64,000 nucleotides of DNA from NCBI RefSeq assembly GCF_013282745.1, contig NZ_CP054044.1:372001-436000 (forward strand). Direction: 5' to 3'. The position numbers were made by a program, and so were the translations under genes. Every line of letters begins with the position of its first letter. Position 1 is the first letter of the stretch. This document shows, piece by piece, positions 47,260 through 58,495 of this stretch. Origin of the DNA: Yersinia bercovieri ATCC 43970. GTDB lineage: Bacteria > Pseudomonadota > Gammaproteobacteria > Enterobacterales > Enterobacteriaceae. Below the pieces are notes generated by a model. The model was given only the letters and a program-made list of their open reading frames with translations, was not told the origin of the DNA and ran no database searches.

Positions 47260-48423
47260 ATGTTTATTGAGAAAATGAAGTCTGTTCGGATAAGGGGATA
47301 TATTACCCTGGCTTGTCGATCGCCTTATTTAAGTTTGGCGGCGCTTAATCAGAATCTGGGAAAGATTATTATTGGCTTACCGATGATACTGCTTATCATC
47401 TATCTGTTTATGTTCAGTCATCCGCGTTATCTCAGTGAATCTACTGTGGCGATCAAAAGCTCAAATGACCTCAGTGGCGGCAGTCTGAATGTTGGCTTGC
47501 TGTTGGGGGCCGCCAATCCTGGCTCGTCGCAGGATGCGATGTATCTGAAAGAATATATAAACTCGCCTGACATGCTGGCTGTGCTGGACAAACAGTTAGA
47601 TTTCCATTCTGCGTTCGGCCATAGCGGCTGGGATTTTTTCTATCATCTGTCTGACCGCGCCACCCGTGAGCAACTCCTTAATTACTACCGCGACCGTATT
47701 TCAGTCACATATGACGATAAAACGGGGCTACTGACTATCGGTACACAGGGATTCACGCCTGCATTCGCTAAGTTGTTTAACGAAGCGATACTGAAGGAAT
47801 CAGAACGTTTCATCAACGAGATCTCACACAAAATTGCACGCGAACAGCAGGATTTTGCTGAAAACGAAATGCTCAAGGCCCGCACCCGTCTTAGTGCCAG
47901 CAAAGGCCAACTACTGGCTTATCAGAACCAGCACAATACCCTCGATCCCGAAGCCCAGGCGCTGGCCGCCACCTCGCTGGTGAATACCCTGGTAGGGCAG
48001 AAAATTCAGATGGAAACTGAGCTGCGTAACCTGCTGACCTATCTCCGTGAAGATGCTCCGCAAGTCATCAGCGCAAAGAATGCGCTCAAATCGCTCTCCA
48101 GCCAGATTGAGGATGAAAAAAGCAAAATCACCGCCCCCGACGGCCACAAGCTAAACCGCATGGCGGTGGATTTTGAAGAGATCAAAGCCAGGGTGCTGTT
48201 CGACACCGATATCTACAAATTGACCCTGACATCGATTGAGAAAACCCGTGTTGAGGCGGCACGAAAACTGAAAATGTTGTCAGTTATCAGTTCGCCGCAG
48301 CTACCGGAGGAGGCTAAATTCCCCAATCGCCTGTATCTGCTCATCAGCTGGTTACTGGTGTGTTGCTTACTCTTTGGCACCGTCAAGTTATTGCTGGCGG
48401 TGATTGACGATCATAAAGACTGA
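47260..48423 (+). CDS. kpsE: Capsule export inner-membrane protein KpsE
   Basis: A 387-residue PCP-type protein of the group 2 capsule export system that spans the periplasm and links the KpsMT transporter to KpsD. Membrane helices lie near residues 33-52 and 360-380, with a long coiled-coil periplasmic part between. Sequence agrees with E. coli KpsE throughout (PRYLSESTVAIKSSNDL, KLNRMAVDFEEIKARV). It is the first gene of kpsEDCS; kpsF, which precedes it in E. coli, is absent. Confidence 0.96.
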   Translation: MFIEKMKSVRIRGYITLACRSPYLSLAALNQNLGKIIIGLPMILLIIYLFMFSHPRYLSESTVAIKSSNDLSGGSLNVGLLLGAANPGSSQDAMYLKEYINSPDMLAVLDKQLDFHSAFGHSGWDFFYHLSDRATREQLLNYYRDRISVTYDDKTGLLTIGTQGFTPAFAKLFNEAILKESERFINEISHKIAREQQDFAENEMLKARTRLSASKGQLLAYQNQHNTLDPEAQALAATSLVNTLVGQKIQMETELRNLLTYLREDAPQVISAKNALKSLSSQIEDEKSKITAPDGHKLNRMAVDFEEIKARVLFDTDIYKLTLTSIEKTRVEAARKLKMLSVISSPQLPEEAKFPNRLYLLISWLLVCCLLFGTVKLLLAVIDDHKD

Positions 48424-48487
48424 CGCTGTTTTAATGCAATATCCGGCTTGTCGGAATGACACCGCAGGCAGTCACTCAGAGCATGTT

Positions 48488-50164
48488 ATGAAATTATTGA
48501 AATCTGTTCTTCTGATTATGGCCATCCAGGCAACATCAGTTCAGGCCGTCGATCTGAATGCTGACCCGAATATGACGGGGGCGGCACCTTTGCCGTCAAT
48601 GATCTCGGGTCAAAAGCAGCAAGCCTATAACGACGGCCAGTTTTACGACCCGCCACCGGCTGTGATGCCGGCAGTGATGAGCCGCATGTTTGGCGCACAG
48701 CTCTTTACCTCGGTCTCTGCTGCGGACAGTGGTTCCAGTATTGGTTTCAATCCGAACTATGTTGTCAGCTTGGGGGATCAGATCCAAGTGCGCTTGTGGG
48801 GGGCGTTCAATTTTGAAGGCGCACTGAGTGTAGACCCGAAAGGCAATATCTTCCTGCCGAATGTCGGCCCGCTGAAGGTGGCCGGCATCCCGAATAGCCA
48901 GATTAATAGCGTGGTGACCGCCAAGGTCAAACAGGTCTATCAATCCAACGTGAACGTCTACGCCTCTTTATTACAGGCCCAGCCGGTCAAGGTATTTGTC
49001 ACCGGTTATGTCAATAACCCCGGTTTGTATGGCGGTGTCGCTTCGGACTCCCTGCTCTCTTACCTCAGCAAAGCGGGTGGGGTCGATACCCAGAGCGGCA
49101 GTTATGTGGATATCAGCATCAAACGCGGTAAAAACGTGCGCTCGCAGGTCAATCTGTATGATTTTTTACTCAATGGCAATCTGGGGTTATCACAATTTTC
49201 TGATGGCGATACCATCGTGGTCGGGCCGCGTCAGCACACCTTTAGTGTGGAGGGCGAAGTGTTCAATAGCTATGATTTTGAGTTCCGCAATAGCACCATC
49301 CCGGTGACCGAAGCACTGAGCTGGGCGCGCCCTAAGCCGGGTGCGACACACATGACCATTATCCGCCAGCAGGGCACGATAAAGCGCAGTGAATACTATC
49401 CGCTCAGCTCTGCGCCGGGCCGCTCATTGCAGGATGGCGACAGACTTATCATCAGTACTGATCGGTATTCCGGCACCATTCAGGTACGAATTGAAGGCGC
49501 GCACTCCGGCGAACATGCCATGGTGTTGCCTTATGGCGCGACGATGCGCCAGGTGTTGGCCAAAATTCGCCCCAACAGCATGTCACAAATGGATGCCATT
49601 CAGTTGCACCGCCGCTCGGTAGCGCTGCGCCAAAAAGAGATGCTGGATCTGTCGCTGCAAAAACTCGAGGAGGCCTCTTTATCTGCCCAATCCTCCACCT
49701 CAGAAGAGGCCCGCCTGCGGATGCAGGAGGCACAGCTTATCAGCCGCTTCGTTTCCAAGGCCCGCAATGTGGTGCCGAAGGGCGAAGTGGTGCTTAACGA
49801 CAGCAATCTTGATCAGGTGATTCTGGAAGATGGTGACGTCATTAAGATCCCAGAGAAAACTTCGCTGGTCATGATCCACGGTGAAGTGCTGTTCCCAAAT
49901 GCGGTGAGCTGGCAGAAAGGGCTTAGCCCGGATGACTACATCACCAAGGTTGGCGGCTACACGCAAAAAGCCAGCAACACCAAGGTCATTCTGATTAAGC
50001 AAAATGGTGAAGCGCTGAATGCTGACGATGTCAAAACACTGCAACCGGGCGACGAACTGATGGTGCTGCCGAAGTTTGAATCGAAGAATATCGAAGTCAC
50101 ACGTGGCATTTCGACCATTCTTTACCAACTGGCGGTTGCGGCTAAAGTGGTGTTAACACTCTGA
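48488..50164 (+). CDS. kpsD: Capsule export outer-membrane polysaccharide protein KpsD
   Basis: A 558-residue periplasmic/outer-membrane export protein with a signal peptide ([20 protein letters not shown]), a polysaccharide-export (OPX/Wza-like) domain ([33 protein letters not shown]) and SLBB repeats. Length and sequence match E. coli KpsD. The open reading extends upstream to 48404, but the ATG at 48488 begins the signal peptide. Its TGA overlaps the kpsC ATG. Confidence 0.97.
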   Translation: MKLLKSVLLIMAIQATSVQAVDLNADPNMTGAAPLPSMISGQKQQAYNDGQFYDPPPAVMPAVMSRMFGAQLFTSVSAADSGSSIGFNPNYVVSLGDQIQVRLWGAFNFEGALSVDPKGNIFLPNVGPLKVAGIPNSQINSVVTAKVKQVYQSNVNVYASLLQAQPVKVFVTGYVNNPGLYGGVASDSLLSYLSKAGGVDTQSGSYVDISIKRGKNVRSQVNLYDFLLNGNLGLSQFSDGDTIVVGPRQHTFSVEGEVFNSYDFEFRNSTIPVTEALSWARPKPGATHMTIIRQQGTIKRSEYYPLSSAPGRSLQDGDRLIISTDRYSGTIQVRIEGAHSGEHAMVLPYGATMRQVLAKIRPNSMSQMDAIQLHRRSVALRQKEMLDLSLQKLEEASLSAQSSTSEEARLRMQEAQLISRFVSKARNVVPKGEVVLNDSNLDQVILEDGDVIKIPEKTSLVMIHGEVLFPNAVSWQKGLSPDDYITKVGGYTQKASNTKVILIKQNGEALNADDVKTLQPGDELMVLPKFESKNIEVTRGISTILYQLAVAAKVVLTL

Positions 50165-52191
50165 TGATAGGCATTTTCTCGGCAGGCATCTGCCGCATTG
50201 AGCATCTGGAAAACTTTCTGGCGCAGCCTTGCTGCAAACTTTCATCGCTGCGCTCCATTCCGCCAGAGGTTCACTCGGTGGCGGTGTGGGGCCATCGCCC
50301 GACGGGGGAGAAAGCCGTCTCGCTGGCGCACGCCGCGGGTCTGCCGATTATTCGTCTCGAAGATGGTTTTATCCGTTCACTGGGGTTGGGCGTGATGGGT
50401 TGTCCGCCGCTGTCGATGGTGGTGGATACCCAGGGGATCTATTACGACGCCAGTCGGGCCAGTTCGCTGGAAACACTGATTATTGATCGCGCCGGTAATC
50501 AGCCCTTTTATGCCGATGCGCAGAGTGCCATGCAGCTGATAGTCGCGGCGGATCTATCGAAATATAACCTGGCACCGCCATTTTGTGGCGAGCCGCCGCA
50601 AGGCGATGCAGTGCTGGTGGTGGACCAGACCTTCGGTGATATGGCGGTGAAGTACGGCAATGCGGATGCGGCTGATTTTAAAGCGATGCTGCATGCCGCG
50701 TTGGATGAAAACCCGCAGGCAGAGATCTGGCTGAAGATTCATCCGGATGTGTTACAGGGCAAGAAAGCGGGCTACTTCACGGCCATCCCGCACGATCCGC
50801 GCATCAAGTTGCTCGCAGAAAATGTCAGCCCACAGTCGCTATTGCGCCATGTCAGCCGCGTCTATGTGGTGACCTCACAATATGGTTTTGAGGCGCTACT
50901 GGCAGGGAAGAGCGTCACGGTATTTGGCCAGCCCTGGTATGCCGGTTGGGGATTGACCGACGATCGCCATCCACAGGCCAGTGCTTTATCGGCGCGGCGC
51001 GGGCAGGCAACTTTGCAGGATCTCTTTAGCGCAGCTTATTTTCGCTATAGCCGCTATATCGACCCCTGTAGTGGGCAACCCGCCACACTGTTTGATGTGA
51101 TTAATGGCCTGTTGATGCAAAAAAATCATCAATACCAGCGGCAGGGACAGCTATGGGCGCCGGGGTTAACACTCTGGAAACGCAGCATTTTTCTGCTGTT
51201 CTTAAAAACATCACTGAACCGTGTCTCTTTCAGAGAAGGTAAAACCGCGAACACCGCTTGTGTGGTGTGGGGGAGTAAAGGTGAACAGCGCTGGCAAGAG
51301 AAGGCGTTGTCGCAACACCTGCCAGTATGGCGGATGGAAGATGGCTTTTTACGTTCATCGGGGCTGGGTTCCGACCTGAACCTACCGCTGTCATTGGTGC
51401 TGGACAAAAGTGGCATTTACTACGATGCCACCCGGCCAAGTGACCTGGAGACCTTACTCAACCGCAGTCAGTTAACTGCACTACAGTCTGCGCGGGCAGC
51501 AGAATTCCGCCAACGACTGGTGAGCAGCAAAGTCAGTAAATACAACATTGGCGGCACATTCCGTCTGCCGCTGACCGCGCAGGGGAAACGTATTCTTCTG
51601 GTGCCCGGTCAGGTGGAGGATGATGCCTCAATACTGACTGGCACTGTCACGATTCGGACTAACAGCGAGCTGCTGAAAACTGTCCGCCAGCGTAACCCCG
51701 ATGCTTTCATCATTTATAAGCCGCACCCGGATGTGTTGGTCGGCAACCGACAAGGCGATATTCCTGCCGCCGATGTGGCGCGCTGGGCGGATCTTCAGGC
51801 GCTGGACGCCGATATCATTCAGTGTATCCAGGTGGCCGATGAGTTGCATACCCTGACGTCACTCTCAGGTTTTGAAGCCCTGCTGCACGGCAAGCAGGTG
51901 TTCTGTTACGGCCTGCCATTTTACGCCGGATGGGGGCTGACACAGGATGAACATCGTTCGCCCCGCCGAAACCGTATTTTGATGTTGGATGACCTGGTTT
52001 ATCAGGCGTTAATCGCTTACCCGACCTATGTTGACCCGCAACGGCGCGAAGCCATCACCGCTGAACGGGCGTTAGACATTCTGGCCGCTCAACCCCGCGC
52101 CAGGATGCAATTGAGTAAAAAGAGGGCGGGCAGGATTATCCGCTATTACCGAAAGTTGATCATGTTAGCCAAAGTCACAATGAATCTATAA
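50164..52191 (+). CDS. kpsC: Capsule beta-Kdo linker glycosyltransferase KpsC
   Basis: A 675-residue enzyme made of two related Kdo-transferase modules (about 1-330 and 340-675). Together they extend the poly-beta-Kdo linker on the lipid anchor of group 2 capsules. The duplicated motifs [11 protein letters not shown] and [19 protein letters not shown], and [11 protein letters not shown] and [15 protein letters not shown], show the internal repeat. The start overlaps the kpsD stop by one base, so they are coupled. It acts in the cytoplasm with KpsS. Confidence 0.97.
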   Translation: MIGIFSAGICRIEHLENFLAQPCCKLSSLRSIPPEVHSVAVWGHRPTGEKAVSLAHAAGLPIIRLEDGFIRSLGLGVMGCPPLSMVVDTQGIYYDASRASSLETLIIDRAGNQPFYADAQSAMQLIVAADLSKYNLAPPFCGEPPQGDAVLVVDQTFGDMAVKYGNADAADFKAMLHAALDENPQAEIWLKIHPDVLQGKKAGYFTAIPHDPRIKLLAENVSPQSLLRHVSRVYVVTSQYGFEALLAGKSVTVFGQPWYAGWGLTDDRHPQASALSARRGQATLQDLFSAAYFRYSRYIDPCSGQPATLFDVINGLLMQKNHQYQRQGQLWAPGLTLWKRSIFLLFLKTSLNRVSFREGKTANTACVVWGSKGEQRWQEKALSQHLPVWRMEDGFLRSSGLGSDLNLPLSLVLDKSGIYYDATRPSDLETLLNRSQLTALQSARAAEFRQRLVSSKVSKYNIGGTFRLPLTAQGKRILLVPGQVEDDASILTGTVTIRTNSELLKTVRQRNPDAFIIYKPHPDVLVGNRQGDIPAADVARWADLQALDADIIQCIQVADELHTLTSLSGFEALLHGKQVFCYGLPFYAGWGLTQDEHRSPRRNRILMLDDLVYQALIAYPTYVDPQRREAITAERALDILAAQPRARMQLSKKRAGRIIRYYRKLIMLAKVTMNL

Positions 52192-52224
52192 ATCAGTCTG
52201 TTAAATCCTAATGGTGACCAGTTT

Positions 52225-53472
52225 ATGCTTACAAATAGCCGCGCACTAACCAAACTTCTCGCTGGGAAAAAATACCTGCTGCTACAAGGCCCGATGGGGC
52301 CTTTCTTCAGTGATATCGCCGGGTGGCTTGAATCCATGGGCTGCGAAGCGGTAAACGTGGTATTCAACGGCGGCGACAAGTTTTATTGTCGTAAGCGCGA
52401 CTATTTGCTGTTTAAGCAGACGCCAAAAGAGTTTCCCGTCTGGCTAAAAGAGACCTGGCAAACCTACCACTTCGACACTATTTTGTGCTTTGGCGATTGT
52501 CGGCCACTGCATCAGGCGGCGAAGCTGTGGGCGCAAGCCAAAGGCGTGCGTTTTCTGGCGTTTGAGGAGGGCTATCTCCGGCCCCATTTTATTACGCTGG
52601 AAGAGGGGGGCGTAAACGCCTTCTCTTCATTGCCGCGTCATCCAGATTTCTACCGTAAGTTGCCCGATGCAACTCCCCCGGTGGCAAAAAAATTGGCATC
52701 ATGTTTTCGTCTGCGCGTGCGCCATGCCATGACTTATTACCTGGCCGGCTGGTTTTATCGCCACGAATTTGCGCAATATCGACACCATAAATCCTTCTCC
52801 CCCCTCTATGAAGCGCGCTGCTGGGCGCGTGCTGCAGTGAGAAAACAAGGGTATCGATTCCTGCAACGAAAAGTGTTGCCCCAACTGCAGGGCGAGCTGG
52901 ATCAGCGCTACCATCTGGCCATTTTGCAGGTCTACAACGACAGCCAAATCCGCAATCACAGCCCCTATAATGACGTGCGCGACTACATTAATGAAGTCAT
53001 GTATTCATTTTCAAAGAAGGCGGCCAGTGACCAGTATCTGGTGATCAAACATCACCCCATGGACCGAGGACACCGCTTATATGGGCCATTAATCCGCAAA
53101 CTGTGCAAACAGTACAACATTAGTGGCCGGGTTAAATACGTGCATGACCTGCCGATGCCGGATCTGCTGAACCACGCCAAAAAGGTGATCACCATCAACA
53201 GCACAGCGGGTATTTCAGCGCTGATCCATAACAAACCGCTGAAGGTGATGGGCCGTGCGATGTATGACATAAAAGGGTTGACGTTTCAGGGGCATCTCAA
53301 CCAATTCTGGCAATCTGACTTCAAACCGGATATGAAGCTATTCAAGAAATTCCGTCTCTATATGCTGAAAAACACCCAGATTAATGCTGTTTACTATGGT
53401 GATAATCAGATTGAGCCCATACCGACGGAAAAAAAAGAGCCTCGTTCCGAGTATTTCAAAAAAATAGCTTAG
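52225..53472 (+). CDS. kpsS: Capsule Kdo transferase KpsS
   Basis: A 415-residue enzyme that adds the first Kdo residue to the phosphatidylglycerol anchor. Features are YLLLQGPMGPFFSDIAGWLESMG, FEEGYLRPHFITLEEGGVNAFS and the C-terminal VITINSTAGISALIHNKPLKVMG. It is the last gene of kpsEDCS, and the facing polymerase gene ends about 100 bp downstream. Confidence 0.96.
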   Translation: MLTNSRALTKLLAGKKYLLLQGPMGPFFSDIAGWLESMGCEAVNVVFNGGDKFYCRKRDYLLFKQTPKEFPVWLKETWQTYHFDTILCFGDCRPLHQAAKLWAQAKGVRFLAFEEGYLRPHFITLEEGGVNAFSSLPRHPDFYRKLPDATPPVAKKLASCFRLRVRHAMTYYLAGWFYRHEFAQYRHHKSFSPLYEARCWARAAVRKQGYRFLQRKVLPQLQGELDQRYHLAILQVYNDSQIRNHSPYNDVRDYINEVMYSFSKKAASDQYLVIKHHPMDRGHRLYGPLIRKLCKQYNISGRVKYVHDLPMPDLLNHAKKVITINSTAGISALIHNKPLKVMGRAMYDIKGLTFQGHLNQFWQSDFKPDMKLFKKFRLYMLKNTQINAVYYGDNQIEPIPTEKKEPRSEYFKKIA

Positions 53473-53492
53473 TGAGTGTGGAGGATTTAAAA

Positions 53493-53570
53493 GAGCGGGA
53501 ATGACGCAGTATTCGGAATGTTGGAATTACTACCACACTGGGAAATATGTTTCCCGCTCATTTTATTTAA
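53493..53570. terminator. Inverted repeats between the convergent capsule operons
   Basis: GAGCGGGAA (53493-53501) pairs with TTCCCGCTC (53551-53559), and a shorter hairpin GGGAAA-TATG-TTTCCC (53540-53555) lies inside the 3' half, followed by ATTTTATTT. The two structures exclude each other. It is a possible terminator for kpsS, with a weak T-run. Confidence 0.5.
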
Positions 53571-56500
53571 TTAATTAGGCCTTGAAAGTGCCAACATCAT
53601 TTGAGATTGATGAAGTCTTGACCAACTGTCCTGTGGCGCATTATCAGGATAATAATGAAGTATTGACGACCAGCAGTGAACAGCTTCATCCCATTTGCAA
53701 CAAAGTTGGGTAATTTCGGCTCTGAGAATCAATTCATCAATACTCTCAGGAAAAGTATTTTTAGAAATTTTCAATAAAGTCATTGCCTCTTCTATCATTC
53801 CCAGCATTCTATAAGAGTATGCCAACCGATAGTTTGCAATATCATATTCATTTAGCAGTTGTAACCAGATCTTTGCAGAAGCATCCCATCTCCTCATTGA
53901 GTAGCAATTTTCACCAGCCTCAAATAAAAGTTCTTTATTATCAAAATATTCAATCGGTAGCTTATTAAGAATAGCTTCCGCTTCTAGATATCTCTCTTGT
54001 GAACGTAGCCCTTTGAGATAAATAATAATTAGCTCTTTAGATAAAGAGAGTAACTCGACATTTCTATTAAATATTTGTTGAACAACTTCATCCAACTTAT
54101 TTTCTGAAAAAGATATTTTTGCATTTTCATAATTCAAAATGCTTTTGTCGATTAGTTGTATTGATGCCAGATCAAGGTTTTCTCTTGCGACTTCATAATG
54201 CCCTAACTCCCTATTACAACGAGCCAACATAATACCAGCTTGTAATCTTGAGAATTCACAATTGATTAAGTCAACAGAATCACCATCTAATAGCATAATA
54301 GTATTTAACCAATCAGAATGACATATATAATACCAAGCCTTGCTAAGTAGCAAATATTTTTCGTCACTACTAGAGAAGTATTTTTTATAAATATACTCGA
54401 ATCTGGTTGAGTCTGAAAGCTCTGCTGTGCATTGAAGGATAGCAATCGTGTCCTCACCACTATGGTCAGTTAGCATTTCCCAACATGCCACAGCGGCTTC
54501 CCATTGTTGAAGTTTCATCTGAATGATCGCGAATTCACGAATCACTGGTTTTGGCCAGACTAACTTGTTATTCCCATAATTTTCATTAATAGATTCTAAA
54601 GCTAATCTGATTTTCCCAAGGTTGTTCAATGAGATAATATTTTGAATTGTCGCTTCATATTTATGATGCTCATTGCCATACTTGGAGACTAGTGCCCAGC
54701 GTGAAATCGCAAGAAGCCAATCTTTACTATTACTGGCGTGAGTAGCATATTCAAATAATATATCCGCATCTACAAAATCAATTGGTAATGGAAGGTCAAG
54801 TGCTTCAATAGCGCTAACAACGCGTTTACAGTTATTGCCATCACGGTGTTGAAAAGTATTATCTATCCGCTTTTTAATTTTCTCTGATGGCTTGGCTGAA
54901 TTCTTAAGCACGACATTTAATTCTGAGAAAAACGCCTGCTCATTAGTGACTACTGCGCCAAAACCATCCTTGCGATAGTCGTAATACCCTTTGGTATAAG
55001 TATGATCTCCCTGAAAGAAGGTATCTTCATCAAATTGATAATAAATTACTGATTTAGATTGCACTGCCATATCAAAAGCAACAGATGAGTAATCTGTAAC
55101 TAATAGTGAAGCATCGTTGAATAAATCTTGTATATTTCTGTTATCTTGGCTTCCTATTTTTATAAAATCGGGGGTTTTAAACTCATCTAGATAAGGTAAA
55201 ATATTTACGTGTGGAAAAAAAACAACGTCATAACCATATTTCGTACAAATCCGACGCAGCTCTGGTGAATGAAGTAGGCTGTACCAATGTTTAGCATAGC
55301 TAGAATCCATAAACAAAGGGTTGAGATCTCTTTCAGTACCCTCTTTATTCGCCGCCCCAATAATAGAGGATCGCCAAGTTGGCATTATCAATATATTTTT
55401 ATTGTTATTAGGTTTGGTGGATTTTAATAAGCTATCGTGCCTCGGCAGTCCTGTCAGAACCACCTCTTTCTTGCCAAATTTATAATGTGAGTCATCAGAA
55501 ACAATAGAATCAAATTCAGGTTTTGATGCAGTAATAAAGCAATCAATATTGTCTTTCTGATTTAGCCATCCAGAAAGGTCATCCTTAATTACACCGTGTT
55601 GTAAGAAAACAAAATGTCGGCCTGACAACATCTTTGGCCCCAGTAAATTAGTCACAAAGTGATCTGCATGAGAGCTAATTAATTTTGAACAACTTCCCAC
55701 TGCAATTTTATGTTCTTCACTGCCAAATTCAAGTAAGTTAAAATTGTCGTGAATAAGGCGAAGCCAGTCACATGAGCTTTTTCTTAGCACATAGAATATC
55801 TCAATTTCAGGATGATTAGCTCGGATATAACGATATAAATGTTCAGCATTATCGTCAGCATGTGTATCGCGGTCCATCAATATCCATGCATTTCTATACT
55901 TCTCTGATACATTATATTTAGGTGTGACGTCTTCAAAATACTTAATAATAGCCGCGCCGTGCACCCCATTTTTTTCTTGTTTTCCAGCAAGTGATATTCT
56001 GGCGGATTTTCCACAAATATTAATTTTTATAACTGATTTTCGGTCAAATTTAACCCATAACCGTCTTTCATTGACGAAATTTTTAGATAAGAATTTATGA
56101 GTAATATTTTTAATAAAAACAGGAATGGTATCTACATCATTGACAGTTATGTGCTCAAGTTCTTGTTTGCCAGTAAAGTAACGTAATTGAACCAGCCCTT
56201 TCATCTTATCATATGACTCTACATATACTATCTGGAATGTAGGTTCACTCTGTTTAAAGCATGAAAGCATCCCAACCTTATGGTAGAACCAACATCCTGC
56301 AAGTCCGAACTGCATAATGATTTTATTATCAATCATTGAAAAAATATCGTGTATATTTTTCTCGAATGAAACTACTTTTTCCCTCTCTAAAAAAGAGAGT
56401 TTAGATTCATGGTTTATAAGTCGCCTTAGGTACCAAAAAACATGATATAGAATCTGAGTTTGTAGGGATTCAGGGATAGGTCTACCCGACTGTTGGTAAC

Positions 56501-57368
56501 GTTGCATAGATTCAATACAGCCTTTTTGCAGTACAATACCGTACAGCCCTGGATTTTCCCATGCATTATCTAAAGTTGATGTGCCGTCACTTCTTTTTCG
56601 ATAATAGTACTTCGCATTCTTTAAATATGCAGCATTACCTGAATTTAACGGAAAAATATATTTTGTTATGAAATGTGCATCTTCATAGTTAGGTTTTATC
56701 TCCACATCAAATGATATGTCATGACTTTTTATATTGGACAACTTAAATAGAGTAGAACTGGCATGAAGTTGAATTTGCTGTCCTAAATCATTTATTGGGA
56801 CTATTGTTTCTTGTTTCGAAAACTTATATCTTAGCGGATGTGTATCTTTATATATATTCATGGCATCAAAATAAAATATAAGGTTACAACAAACTAGACT
56901 TAAATTTTTGTCACTGTTGTTCTTAATGAATAAATCTATTGATGAAAAATATTCATTATCAATAAAATCATCAGGATCAATAAAAGTTACCCATTCTGTA
57001 TTAGCATGTTCTAAACCTAGGTTCCTTGCAGAGGCTTGCCCACCATTTTCTTTATAAAGATAAGTTATATTTAATGGATACTTTTTCTGCCAGTACTTTA
57101 TTGTATTTCCTGAACCATCGGTTGAACCATCATCAACCAAGATTATGTGAATGTTATTTTTGAAATCTATATGTTGATTGACAATGCTTTTAATAAACTC
57201 ATCTAAATATCTATCAACATTATATACTGCTGAAATTATTGTATATTGATAAGTGCCTTTATATTTCCTTATCCTTAACTTTTTTATTCTTCTTTCTTGT
57301 TTTGTTAACATATCTAAAAAAAACAGATTAGGATTGCGAATTAATTTCTTTAATTTTCTAGTGAGCAT
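53571..57368 (-). CDS. Multidomain capsule polymerase: GT2 + TagF-like phosphotransferase + TPR-like repeats
   Basis: A 1265-residue protein. Residues about 42-300 form a GT2 glycosyltransferase (TIISAVYNVDRYLDEF, VDDGSTDGSG, acidic FIDPDD). Residues about 488-850 form a CDP-glycerol glycerophosphotransferase-like domain (FLQHGVIKDDLSGWLN, LVTDYSSVAFDMAV, QGDHTYTKGYYDY). The rest is helical repeats with a recurring W-x-x-A-x-x-x-W pattern. The N-terminal LKKLIRNPNLFFLDML also occurs in the neighbour. Related fused enzymes build teichoic-acid-like capsules in Pasteurellaceae and Neisseria. Substrates are inferred. The ATG at 57368 is preferred; a TTG at 57386 overlaps the upstream gene. The gene is visibly A+T-rich against kpsEDCS. 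Confidence 0.85.
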   Translation of the reverse strand: MLTRKLKKLIRNPNLFFLDMLTKQERRIKKLRIRKYKGTYQYTIISAVYNVDRYLDEFIKSIVNQHIDFKNNIHIILVDDGSTDGSGNTIKYWQKKYPLNITYLYKENGGQASARNLGLEHANTEWVTFIDPDDFIDNEYFSSIDLFIKNNSDKNLSLVCCNLIFYFDAMNIYKDTHPLRYKFSKQETIVPINDLGQQIQLHASSTLFKLSNIKSHDISFDVEIKPNYEDAHFITKYIFPLNSGNAAYLKNAKYYYRKRSDGTSTLDNAWENPGLYGIVLQKGCIESMQRYQQSGRPIPESLQTQILYHVFWYLRRLINHESKLSFLEREKVVSFEKNIHDIFSMIDNKIIMQFGLAGCWFYHKVGMLSCFKQSEPTFQIVYVESYDKMKGLVQLRYFTGKQELEHITVNDVDTIPVFIKNITHKFLSKNFVNERRLWVKFDRKSVIKINICGKSARISLAGKQEKNGVHGAAIIKYFEDVTPKYNVSEKYRNAWILMDRDTHADDNAEHLYRYIRANHPEIEIFYVLRKSSCDWLRLIHDNFNLLEFGSEEHKIAVGSCSKLISSHADHFVTNLLGPKMLSGRHFVFLQHGVIKDDLSGWLNQKDNIDCFITASKPEFDSIVSDDSHYKFGKKEVVLTGLPRHDSLLKSTKPNNNKNILIMPTWRSSIIGAANKEGTERDLNPLFMDSSYAKHWYSLLHSPELRRICTKYGYDVVFFPHVNILPYLDEFKTPDFIKIGSQDNRNIQDLFNDASLLVTDYSSVAFDMAVQSKSVIYYQFDEDTFFQGDHTYTKGYYDYRKDGFGAVVTNEQAFFSELNVVLKNSAKPSEKIKKRIDNTFQHRDGNNCKRVVSAIEALDLPLPIDFVDADILFEYATHASNSKDWLLAISRWALVSKYGNEHHKYEATIQNIISLNNLGKIRLALESINENYGNNKLVWPKPVIREFAIIQMKLQQWEAAVACWEMLTDHSGEDTIAILQCTAELSDSTRFEYIYKKYFSSSDEKYLLLSKAWYYICHSDWLNTIMLLDGDSVDLINCEFSRLQAGIMLARCNRELGHYEVARENLDLASIQLIDKSILNYENAKISFSENKLDEVVQQIFNRNVELLSLSKELIIIYLKGLRSQERYLEAEAILNKLPIEYFDNKELLFEAGENCYSMRRWDASAKIWLQLLNEYDIANYRLAYSYRMLGMIEEAMTLLKISKNTFPESIDELILRAEITQLCCKWDEAVHCWSSILHYYPDNAPQDSWSRLHQSQMMLALSRPN

Positions 57369-57369
57369 T

Positions 57370-58467
57370 TTATTTCTCTGATTCAAAATGATATTTAAGT
57401 GCGGATATTAATAGGGATTTATAATCTTCAAGCGGGGCTTTCTGTGTGTTGAAGTCGTTAGCACAAAAAGAGTGAGGTAGGCAGCCCTCTTTCTTGGCCA
57501 CTTTTAATGCTTTAAAGCTGCTTCTTGCTGCGGTCGATCTAATATTAAAGTAGTAGCAAATATCTCGGGCTGGCACGGCTGCGCCTTGAATATAAGATAG
57601 CCAAGGAACAAAGAATGTTGCTAAATTCATATCATGGTTTGTTCGGAATTTATTAGGCAAAAACTTTTTTATCTCACGTTCATACCGTTGATGGCTTTGT
57701 TCAAAAATGCTTTTCCTGAGCGGAATATAGGTATGCACCAAGGGGGTATCAATCGCTATTTGAAAATCTTTTTCGAAGATATCTATTACATTGTGTGAGG
57801 CAGAAAGCGTTGGTGTATTCGTTCCTTTAGCTTGCATATCCGCCAGGCTTTTTTGAGAAAGAAATAATGAAGCTATACCATTACCTTTAAAGAAATGTCC
57901 TGGCGGCAAGGGCCTTGCAACAAAAACATCATCATTAAAATAGATAAAGTGCTCTGCCAGGCCCGGTATCTTATGTAAATGAGCTTCTATAACATGTGAG
58001 TTAAAGGTAGGTAAATATTGGCTTTCAATAATGTCACTATGATCGATTATTGTAATTCGAGAGTTGCATTGTAGCCAGGCAGGACGTTGTTTATCGGTGA
58101 TAATGTATATCTGCCTAACCCAAGGTAGGTAAAGCTCTACGCTCTTAATAGAATAACGCAATTCATCATGGTTACTGAATCTCGCACTATCTGTTGCATG
58201 CTGACCCAGAGTATCTTTATCTACTATGTTCTTATTTTGTTGATAGCGTTTTTGCCACGCGGGATCAGAATCATCAACCCATGTAAAAACAACATCTATT
58301 GGGAAGTTAACATTTGTTAGTTTTTCCAATGACAAATCATGGCGAATAAGAATATTTTCTTCTAATTCAGGACAAAGAATTTCATTTCTAATGATAGGGT
58401 ATTTTTTATTTAAGTGATCACGAAAAAACACGCCAGGACTTTGAAGGAATTTTTTTAATTTTTTCAT
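57370..58467 (-). CDS. Stealth-family capsule sugar-phosphate transferase
   Basis: A 365-residue protein of the Stealth family, which moves hexose-1-phosphate (or related) units to make phosphodiester bonds in capsules such as those of Neisseria meningitidis A and X. CR1 is [20 protein letters not shown] (about 56-75). CR2 has [22 protein letters not shown] and [19 protein letters not shown], and a later [15 protein letters not shown] block is also present. The N-terminus [16 protein letters not shown] resembles that of the polymerase downstream. It is followed at one base by that gene, so they are co-expressed. The exact donor sugar is not visible. Confidence 0.9.
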   Translation of the reverse strand: MKKLKKFLQSPGVFFRDHLNKKYPIIRNEILCPELEENILIRHDLSLEKLTNVNFPIDVVFTWVDDSDPAWQKRYQQNKNIVDKDTLGQHATDSARFSNHDELRYSIKSVELYLPWVRQIYIITDKQRPAWLQCNSRITIIDHSDIIESQYLPTFNSHVIEAHLHKIPGLAEHFIYFNDDVFVARPLPPGHFFKGNGIASLFLSQKSLADMQAKGTNTPTLSASHNVIDIFEKDFQIAIDTPLVHTYIPLRKSIFEQSHQRYEREIKKFLPNKFRTNHDMNLATFFVPWLSYIQGAAVPARDICYYFNIRSTAARSSFKALKVAKKEGCLPHSFCANDFNTQKAPLEDYKSLLISALKYHFESEK

Positions 58468-58495
58468 TTGTTATCTAAAATGTAGGGCAGACAAA

